Source: Candidatus Nitrotoga sp. BS (lineage in GTDB: Bacteria > Pseudomonadota > Gammaproteobacteria > Burkholderiales > Gallionellaceae). Taken from it: a DNA stretch of 60,265 nucleotides. This document shows, piece by piece, positions 1 through 7,551 of this stretch (positions are counted from its first letter, which is position 1; every line of letters starts with the position of its first letter). The stretch covers positions 1 to 60,265 of the forward strand of contig NZ_CAKMLL010000070.1 of assembly GCF_927797785.1 (NCBI RefSeq), given 5' to 3'. A program made the translations under genes and the position numbers. The notes below the pieces were generated by a model that made no database searches, had not been told where the DNA came from, and worked only from the letters and a program-made list of their open reading frames with translations.

Positions 1-55
1 TGTTAAATTGTTAAATTGTTAAATTGTTAAATTGTTAAATTGTTAAATTGTTAAA
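1..55. repeat. 8-bp tandem repeat (TGTTAAAT x ~7)
   Basis: Seven consecutive 8-bp units TGTTAAAT, the last ending in G instead of T. The array begins at or before the window edge. It is AT-rich and has no spacer, so it is a simple microsatellite-like array, not CRISPR. The rest of the stretch to 311 shows no gene and is the leader of the OLD-family gene. Confidence 0.95.
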
Positions 56-311
56 GTAATATCTTTAATGAAACGTCTAATCCTGACGATCTTATCTAGC
101 ACTAACTTATGCGAAAGGGCCTTGGCATATTGTTACTATAGTAAAGACACGTTATATATGTTATACCAATTTGTTTTAATTAGAGTTATTCGTAAATGCA
201 GTACGTTAAAATGAAGTCCTGTCACGACTGGAAATCAGCGGGAGTAAATCTGTCTGCGCACTATGCGCCGATACCTTCAGTTAAGAAATAGTCAAATTTA
301 CAGAGGTAAAT

Positions 312-2399
312 ATGAAGTTAAAGCGTTATCAGGTTTTCAATTTTCGGTCGGTCAAGGAAAGTGGTTGGATTGACTCTGACGGAGTCACAGCATTAATCGG
401 CGTTAACGAGTCCGGAAAGACTAATTTGCTTCTCCCTCTCTGGAAACTAAATCCCGCGCGCGAAGGCGAAATCCAGCCAACGTCTGACTTTCCAAAACGG
501 ATGTTTGGCGAAATCCGTGAAAATCCAGCGGAATATTGCTTTATCACCGCTGAATTTGAGGTAAACGAACTGGCGAATGATCTGTCTGCAATAACCAATG
601 CGCCACGGGATCAGGTTAGTCTAATTCACGTAACACGATACTTCGACAGTCATTATGAGATCACCTTTCCCAACCACAGAACAAAACGATCAATTTCATT
701 TGATGAAGTGAAAATAACCATTTCGGACCTTAAGCAAGCTATTGACCAGATTGAGCCTTTTAAGCAGGAAGATTCTCTTAAAACGTTAGTCATTCAAGCC
801 GCGAGCAAAATGGCCACTGATTTGCAGAAGAGCGGATGGGTTGATGAGCATGTTGCGAATGCCATTGAAACTTTGAAAAAACTGCTTCCTGAAAATCCCG
901 CAAAAACCTCAACACTCGTTCCTCGCGTCAGTCAGACTTTAGAGCTGATGGAATCATGGCTGTCAGAGATTAGATCCCCAGCCCCTCAGGAGGATCCTAG
1001 AGTAGAGGATTTAGTGCTCGCGGCGTTACCTAAGTTTGTCTACTATTCAAATTACGGGAATCTGGATTCAGAAATATATCTGCCTCATGTTGTTGAAAAC
1101 CTGAAAAGGGAAGATCTCGGCGCAAAAGAATCTGCAAAGGCTCGTACATTACGCGTACTGTTCAACTTTGTTCGACTTCAACCTGAAGAAATTTTAGAGT
1201 TAGGTCAAGATTTTCAAGATCAAAGTCGTTCACCCACAACAGCGGAAGTAGCGATCATTACGGAGAAGAAGCGCGAGCGATCGATTCTTTTGCAGTCTGC
1301 GGGAACAACACTAACTGAAAGTTTTAAGGACTGGTGGAAGCAAGGCGATTATCGATTCAGATTTGAAGCGGACGGTAATCACTTTCGAATTTGGGTCTCC
1401 GACCATCGTCGGCCCGAAGAAGTTGAATTGGAGAGTCGCAGCACTGGGCTTCAATGGTTCTTGAGCTTCTATTTAGTTTTTCTAGTGGAGAGTCAGCGTG
1501 ACCATCAAGGCGCTATTCTCCTGCTCGATGAACCTGGATTGTCGCTTCATCCTTTGGCGCAGCGGGATCTGTCGGCGTTCTTTGATGGACTTGTTCAGAG
1601 TAATCAAATCATCTACACGACCCATTCGCCGTTCCTTGTTGATGCGGATCGATTAGATCGTGTGCGAAAGGTTTTTGTGGCGGAAGACGGTACTACAAAA
1701 TCCTCGTCGAACTTACGCCAGTCCGGCTCAGATGTAGCACAAGCTGGCGCAGCTTACGCTGTTTATTCCGCACTAAATTTGAGCGTTACTGAGAGCCTTT
1801 TGCTTGGGTGTACGCCCGTAGTTGTTGAAGGTCAGTCGGACCAGCACTACCTCACCTTGATTAAAGCCTTACTCATCGGCGCCGGGAAAATTTCACCATG
1901 TCGAGAGCTGGTTTTTCCACCGGCGGGCGGTACAAAAACTCTAAGAATGACTGCGGCCATTCTCACGGGACGCGACGAAAGGTTGCCAGTGGTGCTTTTG
2001 GATGGTGATGAAATGGGGGCTCGTATGGCTAAGGAGTTGACCACAAGCTTGTACGATTCCGAAAGAGAAAAAGTTCTTTCGACGGACAGCTACGCAGGAT
2101 TTAAGGGGTCCGAACTTGAGGATCTCATTCCTTTGAATCGATTTAGCGAGGCCATAGACCGGATTTTTCGCGAGCCGGAACGCTCATTTTCCGAAGTTGC
2201 GAAACCGGGATTACCCATTATTCCTCAAGTGGAAGATTGGGCGAAAAACGAATCGGTTGATCTTCCTAAGGGCTGGAAGGTTGATGTAGCAAGACGGGTT
2301 AAAACTGCAACACTAATGCGCGGCATCCAAGACGTTGAGGAGAAATTGGTCAACAAATGGGTTCAAATGTTCGAGACGTTTGATCAGAGACCAGACTAA
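312..2399 (+). CDS. OLD-family ATP-dependent nuclease (AAA ATPase + TOPRIM)
   Basis: This 695-residue protein has the architecture of the OLD (overcoming lysogenization defect) family: an N-terminal SMC/RecF-like ATPase and a C-terminal TOPRIM nuclease. Seen directly: Walker A GVNESGKT at residues 30-37, Walker B ILLLDEPGLSLHP near 400-412, the following TTHSPF switch motif, then TOPRIM acidic motifs VVVEGQSD (about 503) and VLLDGDE (about 562). The start is supported by AGAGG seven bases upstream of the ATG. No UvrD-like helicase follows, so this is a stand-alone (class 1-like) OLD protein, not a Gabija pair. Family members act on DNA and several are anti-phage. Its neighbours, a cas7 stump and a decayed toxin-antitoxin pair, fit a degraded defence island. 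The anti-phage role is inference. Confidence 0.85.
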   Translation: MKLKRYQVFNFRSVKESGWIDSDGVTALIGVNESGKTNLLLPLWKLNPAREGEIQPTSDFPKRMFGEIRENPAEYCFITAEFEVNELANDLSAITNAPRDQVSLIHVTRYFDSHYEITFPNHRTKRSISFDEVKITISDLKQAIDQIEPFKQEDSLKTLVIQAASKMATDLQKSGWVDEHVANAIETLKKLLPENPAKTSTLVPRVSQTLELMESWLSEIRSPAPQEDPRVEDLVLAALPKFVYYSNYGNLDSEIYLPHVVENLKREDLGAKESAKARTLRVLFNFVRLQPEEILELGQDFQDQSRSPTTAEVAIITEKKRERSILLQSAGTTLTESFKDWWKQGDYRFRFEADGNHFRIWVSDHRRPEEVELESRSTGLQWFLSFYLVFLVESQRDHQGAILLLDEPGLSLHPLAQRDLSAFFDGLVQSNQIIYTTHSPFLVDADRLDRVRKVFVAEDGTTKSSSNLRQSGSDVAQAGAAYAVYSALNLSVTESLLLGCTPVVVEGQSDQHYLTLIKALLIGAGKISPCRELVFPPAGGTKTLRMTAAILTGRDERLPVVLLDGDEMGARMAKELTTSLYDSEREKVLSTDSYAGFKGSELEDLIPLNRFSEAIDRIFREPERSFSEVAKPGLPIIPQVEDWAKNESVDLPKGWKVDVARRVKTATLMRGIQDVEEKLVNKWVQMFETFDQRPD

Positions 2400-2485
2400 G
2401 GCTTTCTCCATTGTTCTCTATCGGATAGCCAGATTCAATTATGAAATGTGTCATGGTCTAATTGCGCTGAGTAAATGGGTAAATT

Positions 2486-2540
2486 GGGGCCAGACTCGAA
2501 TGCCACTATGTTAAGCCTTTTTAACAAGGTTAGACTATAA
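2486..2540. repeat. Dispersed intergenic repeat, copy 1 (GGSTCAGA...CCACTAAGTTAAGCC type)
   Basis: This copy resembles 4046-4150 and 7151-7265: a GGGTCAGA start, then GAATKCCACTA, TTAAGCCTTTTTA and AAGGTTAGACTA. The shared order of blocks shows one repeat family of roughly 100 bp dispersed between genes in this region. Function unknown. Confidence 0.7.
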
Positions 2541-2549
2541 CCCGCGTAA

Positions 2550-2626
2550 GGCGCAATGCGCTTTGCTTATTGACGCCCTACATTGTTGAAATGACGTAGG
2601 GCGCAATAACCAACGGGCATTGCGCC
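2550..2626. repeat. Pair of inverted REP elements (BIME-like)
   Basis: Two REP units face each other. On the + strand 2596-2626 starts with GTAG followed by GGCGCAATAACC...GGCATTGCGCC. On the - strand 2581-2550 starts with GTAG followed by GGCGTCAATAAGC...GCATTGCGCC. A GTAG tetranucleotide next to an imperfect palindrome is the hallmark of REPs mobilised by RAYT transposases, and a RAYT remnant starts six bases further on. A further half-copy lies at about 5060-5090. Confidence 0.8.
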
Positions 2627-2631
2627 GGATG

Positions 2632-2934
2632 CTAATCATCGCATTTCACCTCATCTTCATTACCACCCGCCCAATTCTTCTGGTAGATTCCCTTTTCGAC
2701 CTGTTGATGAAAAGTTGAATAAGGCCAATTCGCAACACATTTGACCAAGCCGTGCTTCACCGGGTTGATATGCACGTAATCCATATTCGCCCGATAATCT
2801 CGCTCATTCCGAATCAGGTTTTCCCAATATCGCCATTACCATATTCCCCGTTCGCCGCGTTAAGCGCACAAGGTGGATATACTTTCGGTTGGTGGAATCG
2901 CCTTGGAGAAATTAATTTTGAAGCATAGGGTCAT
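2632..2934 (-). pseudogene. REP-associated tyrosine transposase (RAYT), C-terminal remnant
   Basis: Reading the minus strand from 2934 gives a RAYT-like C-terminal half: NFSKAIPPTES, then RGERGIW, RYWENLIRNERDY, MDYVHINPVKHGLVKC, WPYSTFHQ and a tail ending at the TAG at 2632-2634. Two in-frame stops interrupt it, one before RGERGIW and one where GIWQ-type sequences normally carry Gln. The N-terminal HUH (His-hydrophobic-His) part is missing. It sits directly beside a REP pair, the usual RAYT arrangement. It is too short and broken to be active; REPs here could only be moved in trans. Confidence 0.85.
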
Positions 2935-3004
2935 GAAACAGTAAATTTGAAAAAATAATGGGTCAAGTTGCTTCATTAATAAATTTACAGACCTCTTTTT
3001 CTTC

Positions 3005-3068
3005 ATTCGTCAATTCGATATCCCTGCTTATATTTACTGATCAAGCGACTTGCCCCGTCACGCGTTAC
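3005..3068 (+). repeat. Dispersed ~64-bp repeat, copy 1 (copy 2 at 28496-28561)
   Basis: About 85% identical over 64 bases to 28496-28561 downstream of yebC; shared blocks include AATTCGATATCC and GATCAAGCGACTTG. It ends just where homology to Cas7 begins, so it marks the breakpoint that joined foreign sequence to the cas7 stump. Confidence 0.75.
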
Positions 3069-3404
3069 TATTATTATGGCCTTTATGCCGCCCACGGCTT
3101 TGTGTCCTCCTTCCTCGCCAAGCAAACCGACTTCGATGGAAACGATCTGGAATTGCTCTGGCAGGCACTGGGGCAGATGTTCGAACATGACCGTTCCGCT
3201 GCCAGAGGCGAAATGACAACGCGCGGGCTGTATGTCTTCAAGCATGAAAGCGAATTGGGCAACGCCCCAGCGCACAAGTTGTTCGAGTTGATTCAGGCGA
3301 AGAAAAACACTGATGAACCTGCGCGCGACTTTGCCGATTACACCGTTTTAGTGAAAGAAGCTGCTATACCTGCGGGAGTCACGTTGCAGCGGAAAGTCGG
3401 CTGA
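3066..3404 (+). pseudogene. cas7c: Type I-C Cas7 (Csd2), C-terminal fragment
   Basis: An open frame from 2958 encodes 148 residues, but only the part after about residue 36 looks like a real family. It contains YGLYAAHGFVSSFLAKQT, the signature block MFEHDRSAARGEM followed by RGLYVFKHESELGNAPAHKL, and a FADYTV segment, all characteristic of the C-terminal half of Csd2/Cas7 of type I-C CRISPR-Cas. Cas7 forms the backbone of Cascade along crRNA. The first about 36 residues come from the dispersed repeat and flanking DNA. No other cas gene and no repeat-spacer array is present, so this is a relic of a lost CRISPR-Cas locus. Confidence 0.85.
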
Positions 3405-3457
3405 TTGCAATTGTCGTGAGGTTGTGCACGATCATGGTCAAAGATAATGCCGGAATC

Positions 3458-3750
3458 TCAACGTCGACCAAGCCAATACCCGGGTCGGCGGCTTTGATGA
3501 GCAATTGCGATCACTCTGACGGATGCGCTTTGAATTCGAAAAGCCAATGTGTATGGGAACGCTTGAAATACAGACGAACCGTTCCATGCAGTCCAGCATT
3601 GCCAACACCGGGTTGCTCGGCGGCCAGACAGACGACGCGCTGCAATTCTTGGGTGAAAGTGCGGCTGGGTGATGATCCGCCATTATCTCGATACCCACGG
3701 GTCGCTTCTTCTGCTTCAGCGAGCGCCTCTGAATTGAACGAGACGTGCAT
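3458..3750 (-). pseudogene. ParE/RelE-superfamily toxin, frameshifted
   Basis: ATG at 3748-3750 lies three bases after the antitoxin stop, the usual tight antitoxin-toxin coupling. The first frame reads MHVSFNSEALAEAEEATR...GTVRLYFKR and then stops early at 3511. Shifting by one base at about 3570 restores a typical ParE tail: FPYTLAFRIQSASVRVIAIA followed by HQSRRPGYWLGRR and a TGA at 3458-3460. A single-base deletion therefore breaks the toxin. ParE-family toxins inhibit gyrase or cleave mRNA; which one cannot be told here. Loss of the toxin with retention of an intact antitoxin is the tolerated direction of decay. Confidence 0.8.
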
Positions 3751-3753
3751 CAA

Positions 3754-4002
3754 TCAGCGAGCGCTATCAATAATGGCGTCGAGCCGGGCGAAAACTTTTT
3801 CTGCTGGAATCCAGACCGTTTTTCCAGCTTCCATGTCTGCCACACGGCGGGCGATTTCTTCGTCCCATGCTTTGGCGATGGCTTCGGGTGAGTCTTCTGC
3901 TTCGCCTTCCAGGCTGACGATTAGGCGGTGGATCAATTCGCCTCGCTCCTTGGGCGTTAGACTTAATGCTTGGTCTGCAATTTCTTTCAATATCGCTGCC
4001 AT
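3754..4002 (-). CDS. Addiction-module antitoxin (TIGR02574-like)
   Basis: An 82-residue acidic helical protein starting MAAILKEIADQALSLTPKER and containing GELIHRLIVSLEG and a WDEEIARRVADMEAG segment, the pattern of the putative addiction-module component family that pairs with ParE/RelE-like toxins. The start chosen (ATG at 4000-4002) has AAGGA eight bases upstream; an upstream in-frame ATG at 4074 lacks one and runs through a dispersed repeat. It would bind and neutralise the toxin encoded immediately downstream, which is frameshifted. Confidence 0.8.
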   Translation of the reverse strand: MAAILKEIADQALSLTPKERGELIHRLIVSLEGEAEDSPEAIAKAWDEEIARRVADMEAGKTVWIPAEKVFARLDAIIDSAR

Positions 4003-4045
4003 GATGCCGTCCTTAAATTCAAATGCTATGCAGTGTATTAGGGTC

Positions 4046-4150
4046 AGTGTATTAGGGTCAGACTCGAATTCCACTAAGTTAAGCCTTTTAGCAAAGTTAG
4101 ACTATTGTGAAATCCACGCCAATAATTTCTTAACTTATTGTTTTAGCTAT
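4046..4150. repeat. Dispersed intergenic repeat, copy 2
   Basis: Same family as 2486-2540 and 7151-7265: GGGTCAGACTCGAATTCCAC, then TAAGTTAAGCC, TTAGACTAT, and a 3' part ending near TTGTTTTAGCTATGCTGA. The gap from 4003 to 4341 otherwise shows nothing recognisable. Confidence 0.7.
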
Positions 4151-4341
4151 GCTGATACTAATAAATCTGTCCCGATGGTTTTTTACAATATCGTTCTTGT
4201 GAGATTAAATGAGTGTAAGTCATCGTAGGCTCCTGATTTTAAATTTTGGTGATTTAAATTTATCAGATTCTTACGATGCTTTCCTCTTTTCTGAAGCTGT
4301 TGTTCTTAAAACTTGAATTTACCCAATTTGTAAATCTAACT

Positions 4342-4995
4342 ATGGTTGTTCAAACAAACTTGCCGATTCTTTATAGTTTCAGAAGATGCCCCTACGCAAT
4401 TCGGGCGCGGCTAGCAATTGAGGCCAGTGGGGTTATGGTTGAGCTGCGAGAAATCTTGCTTAGGGACAAGCCTGTTCAAATGACATCTATTTCAGAGAAA
4501 GCAACGGTACCTGTTTTGGTTTTGCCAGACGGGAAGTTCCTTGATGAAAGCCTCGATATCATATATTGGGCTCTGGAGCAGAATGATCCACAAAATTTGC
4601 TCTTAATTGAGCGCCAACAAGATATCAGCCAGTTGATATTAAAGAATGATTCTCAATTCAAACTGAAACTCGATAAATATAAATATGCTGTGAGGTCTCC
4701 TGAAAAAAGTGTGCAAGAGCACCGTGCCGAGTGCGAGTTTTTTCTCATGGAGCTCGAAGAAAGATTGATGTCTAATAGCTACTTGTTGGGTGCTCAATTA
4801 AGTGTTGCTGACATCGCGATTTTTCCTTTTATCAGGCAGTTCGCATCGGTAGATACTAATTGGTTCGACGCTTCGCAATTCGTTTTCTTGAGAAGTTGGT
4901 TAAGAAGCTGTGTCGAGAGTTCGGCATTTGAACGTATTATGAAAAAATATATACCCTGGAAACAGGGTTTAGATAAAGTAATTGTGTATCTATAG
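4342..4995 (+). CDS. Glutathione S-transferase family protein
   Basis: A 217-residue protein from the chosen ATG (MVVQTNLPILYSFRRCPYAI). It has an N-terminal thioredoxin-like GST domain with an RRCPYAIRARLAI motif, where the Cys-Pro-Tyr-Ala resembles the active-site cysteine of Omega/YfcF-like GSTs, then KATVPVLVLPDGK (cis-Pro) and LDESLDIIYWAL (the E-S pair that binds glutathione). The C-terminal helical domain includes LSVADIAIFPFIRQF. An earlier ATG at 4276 would add a hydrophobic 22-residue stretch not expected in GSTs; neither start has a clear ribosome site. It stands alone between repeats. Substrate unknown. Confidence 0.8.
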   Translation: MVVQTNLPILYSFRRCPYAIRARLAIEASGVMVELREILLRDKPVQMTSISEKATVPVLVLPDGKFLDESLDIIYWALEQNDPQNLLLIERQQDISQLILKNDSQFKLKLDKYKYAVRSPEKSVQEHRAECEFFLMELEERLMSNSYLLGAQLSVADIAIFPFIRQFASVDTNWFDASQFVFLRSWLRSCVESSAFERIMKKYIPWKQGLDKVIVYL

Positions 4996-5023
4996 GTAAA
5001 GGCTAGAAAGCTTGAGTGAACCT

Positions 5024-5090
5024 GCGTAAGGCGGTACATTGTGGAAATGACGTAACCCGCGTAAGGCGCAATGCGCTTTTCTTATCTTGA
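5024..5090. repeat. Degenerate REP copies
   Basis: Two partial copies of the GCGTAAGGCGCAATGCGCTTT-type REP half seen at 2540-2570, separated by TACATTGTGGAAATGACGTA, which also occurs (with changes) between the two REPs at 2579-2598. This looks like an eroded BIME of the same family. Confidence 0.65.
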
Positions 5091-5254
5091 TTAGTTACAT
5101 GCCTCAGCTGGGTACAATTTTTTACTTCTAGGCTCATGTGGTGAGCTACTGAGGGGGTAATAATAGGCGCATCTATCCAAGGAGATGCGTCATGGAATGA
5201 ATCGAGTTCTGTTTCAAAAGGGTCTGTCGATGTCTGAGTTTCTGAAGCAGTACG

Positions 5255-5287
5255 GTAGATTGGGCTGAATGAAATAAAACCCAACAT
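5255..5287 (+). repeat. REP element, second family (GTAG-ATTGGGCTGAATGA)
   Basis: GTAG followed by a palindrome with arms TTGGGCT and AACCCAA around GAATGAAATAAA. This is a different REP family from the one at 2550-2626. A related copy without intact GTAG is at 6938-6967. It directly abuts the truncated end of a RAYT N-terminal remnant. Confidence 0.75.
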
Positions 5288-5297
5288 CTCACCGCTC

Positions 5298-5477
5298 ATC
5301 ATAACCATCACCAGAATAGCAAACGGATGTGCGTCTTTCACCGTTTTCATGGCTGCACGCAACTCATTGATAATGCTGCACCAATAAATCGAAACGTTGT
5401 TCAGCCAGATTAGCAGTAAAAAAGTTTGTGCCTCCCGCTGCATCGGCACGTCGATAACGTATGTATTCATCCCCCAT
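5298..5477 (-). pseudogene. REP-associated tyrosine transposase (RAYT), N-terminal remnant
   Basis: From the ATG at 5475-5477 the minus strand reads MGDEYIRYRRADAAGGTNFF and TANLAEQRFDLLVQHYQ, then a stop. In another frame it continues INELRAAMKTVKDAHPFAIL and VMVMM. This is the start of a RAYT (RYRR...GGTYFFT, then HPF..A.VVMPDH), truncated just before the catalytic HUH motif and frameshifted. It is cut by the second-family REP. The C-terminal remnant at 2632-2934 sits beside the first REP family, so these may be two different RAYTs. Confidence 0.75.
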
Positions 5478-5782
5478 TCGATGTTGGACTTCATTACATT
5501 CAGCCAAACCTATCGCGCTGAGAATGCAACATTCGTGCGACGTATTACGTTTCTGGCCAAGTAGTTAGTTCGAATACAAAAGGATATTGACGCGCATATC
5601 GACAAGCATTCAGATCTTCAGAAAGATAGGGCATTGCTACAGAGTATTACAGCAATTGGCCTACAGATGGGGAGTAATATACTCATCTGTGATGCACAGC
5701 CATGATTATGCGTTTGGCTGAACAGTTAGCGGCATATCTGGATTCGTTCCAGTGGATCGACAGTCGGATAGTTGGGTAATGG

Positions 5783-5986
5783 GACGCGCGCTACAACCCA
5801 CGTGTCAAAGCTGTTTATGAATGCCTGCTTGCCCGAGGTAAGTCCAAGATGGCCTTCCTCGGTGCCGCAATGCGTAAGCGGGTACATTTGTTCTTTGGCG
5901 TACTTTAAACTGAGCAGCCATATCAACACGATTATCTGAAAAAACTTGATGTTAAAGACGATATTTACTGGCCTTTCGCCTGCTAA
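5783..5986 (+). pseudogene. IS110-family transposase C-terminal remnant, copy A
   Basis: The + strand encodes ARYNPRVKAVYECLLARGKS, KMAFLGAAMRK and VHLFFGVL, an in-frame TAA, then TEQPYQHDYLKKLD. This is the Transposase_20-type C-terminus of IS110-family DEDD transposases. It is highly similar to 10033-10263. Only the last about 65 codons survive. Its 3' end overlaps the stop of the convergent PEP-CTERM gene. Confidence 0.8.
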
Positions 5987-6749
5987 ATCCAAGTCCAGTT
6001 AGGCCGAGCCCGAGAAGGGCAAGGGTGCCGGGTTCGGGAACAGTGGTAAGGGGAAATTTTAAAGCTGTGAACACAACCATGTCTTGCGTATTGTTAACAG
6101 TGCCGTCATTCAAGTACGTGAGGCTGTAGTTCCCAGTATAGATTGTTGAATTCAAGTTCTGCAGCCACGTGTCGGCCAGGACTCCATAGGTCGAAGTCGC
6201 TGTACCGCTGTCTACCTTGAAACCCGAGTTCCCCGTGTTGATGCGATAGAACCCGCTTTCAGTCTCCCCGTAAGTGATCGCCCATACGGCCAATTGAAAG
6301 GCCGCTGACTCTTCTTTAGTGTCAACAATGCTATACACTTGATTGGCCAATTGCCCCAATTGGCTCACTCTCGTTGCTCCATCTGGAGTCCCAGGACGCA
6401 AAGTACTTAATGAAGCTGCAAGATCAGCTCCAGTACCCACTGTATAGGTAACGCTGCCACCGATCAGCCAATGGTAAATGTCAACGCACCATGTATTGAA
6501 TTGGCCAGTGGCGGAGAAGTCATATGTAAGATTTGTCGTCGAAAAACTGTCACCGCCAATTCCAACACCGACCAAATTCGTACCGGAGGATGGATTGGGA
6601 GCGATTTGACCGTTGTAATAGCCCACGCCTCCGCTGCCGAAGTTAGCTGAATTTGCATAGGTGACATCAATCGTTCCCGCCAAAGCTGAGTGACTCCCCA
6701 TCACAACACTGATTAAGCTGATTACCGCTGGGATTTGTTTATATTTCAT
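5952..6749 (-). CDS. PEP-CTERM sorting domain protein
   Basis: A 265-residue secreted protein. It has a signal peptide (MKYKQIPAVISLISVVMGSH, then SALAG), a low-homology body rich in T/S/G/N with one Cys, and the C-terminal sorting signal VPEPGTLALLGLGLTGLGFS followed by RRK. PEP-CTERM tails are recognised and cut by exosortase in the inner membrane; no exosortase gene is in the window. GAGGAGA seven bases before the ATG fixes the start. A strong sigma-54 match lies 40-56 bases upstream. The last codons after RRK are read from DNA shared with the IS110 remnant, so IS insertion probably replaced the original stop. Confidence 0.85.
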   Translation of the reverse strand: MKYKQIPAVISLISVVMGSHSALAGTIDVTYANSANFGSGGVGYYNGQIAPNPSSGTNLVGVGIGGDSFSTTNLTYDFSATGQFNTWCVDIYHWLIGGSVTYTVGTGADLAASLSTLRPGTPDGATRVSQLGQLANQVYSIVDTKEESAAFQLAVWAITYGETESGFYRINTGNSGFKVDSGTATSTYGVLADTWLQNLNSTIYTGNYSLTYLNDGTVNNTQDMVVFTALKFPLTTVPEPGTLALLGLGLTGLGFSRRKASKYRL

Positions 6750-6789
6750 AATTATTCTCCTCAAAAATTTATTGTACCCAATCAACTTA

Positions 6790-6805
6790 AGCATATATCG
6801 TGCCA
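6790..6805 (-). promoter_or_regulatory. Sigma-54 (-24/-12) promoter of PEP-CTERM gene
   Basis: On the minus strand TGGCAC-N5-ATGCT matches the TGGCAC-N5-TTGCW consensus except for one base, with GG and GC at the correct 10-base spacing. Transcription would begin about 30 bases before the ATG at 6749. PEP-CTERM genes in betaproteobacteria are known to be controlled by RpoN and PrsK/PrsR-type regulators, which fits. Confidence 0.7.
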
Positions 6806-6937
6806 TAATATTTATATAAATTAATTCAAGTAGTTATATTATTGATAATCAATTTTTAACCAGCGATGTAAAACTTTCCGACAAATTCAACTGCCAACTG
6901 ACTTACCTTAAACCATATCCCTTTGGTACAGCGCGGA

Positions 6938-6967
6938 AGGTTGGTCTGAATGAAATGAAGCCCAACA
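6938..6967 (+). repeat. Degenerate REP, second family
   Basis: AAGGTTGGTCTGAATGAAAT followed by GAAGCCCAACA: same palindrome as 5255-5287 with GAAG-type divergence at the conserved tetranucleotide. No RAYT is adjacent. Confidence 0.6.
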
Positions 6968-7150
6968 TTTCACTCACACTTGGCCTGGTGGCAGACACGA
7001 TTGTGAATTTTTTCAGTCGCAGCGAGAACCAAGTCTTATCAATGGATCAATCATTTGTCTGAGCAAGATTGTTCATGCTGAGTAACCATCCCGTTGCAAT
7101 ATCGCCCGTAAGGTTCTACTGTTTGGGTAGACTAATAATTGGAAATAATT

Positions 7151-7420
7151 GGGGTCAGAGTAGAATGCCACTAAGATAAGCCTTTTTAGCAAGGTTAAAC
7201 CATTTTGAAATCTGCACTAATACTGGCTTAAGTTATTGTTTTAGAAATGCTGAAGCTCCTTAGCTTATTGTTTAGCTATGCTGAAGTCCCTTAACTTAGT
7301 GGCATTCGGGTCAGAGTACGATAATTGGGGTCAGAGTAATATTAATTATGCCAAGAAAGGCAGGGCGACCACAAAGTAAAGTAGACATTACCAATCAATA
7401 CTACTCTGACCCTAATTATT
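7151..7420. repeat. Composite intergenic repeat with inverted ends, copy 3
   Basis: Two units in tandem. 7151-7318 begins GGGGTCAGAGTAGAATGCCA and ends with the inverted GAATGCCACTAAG block (CTTAGTGGCATTC). 7333-7418 runs from GGGGTCAGAGTAATATTAAT to an inverted TACTCTGACCC and is nearly repeated at 14105-14200. Inside the second unit a short frame reads MPRKAGRPQSK. The rest of 6807-7551 shows no gene. Confidence 0.7.
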
Positions 7421-7551
7421 TCCTACATGACGATTCAATTTTTATAGCAAGGTCGGCACCTTCCTCGCGAGTTGCCTAACCGTAACAGTTTGTAAATAGG
7501 GTTGTCGGGTGGGTACCTCGCGGGAAACAAGCGAATTGTGTGGCAGTATGA

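Noticed and set aside
1-55. Possible CRISPR or iteron array at the left edge
   Set aside because: Units are only 8 bp and directly adjacent without spacers, and no replication gene is nearby.
312-2399. Gabija system
   Set aside because: GajA is OLD-like, but no UvrD-like helicase (GajB) follows; the next DNA is REP/RAYT debris.
3416-4228. 270-residue + strand open frame
   Set aside because: It is antisense to the antitoxin and toxin genes, which have family motifs, tight coupling and a ribosome site; the + frame has no recognisable protein features.
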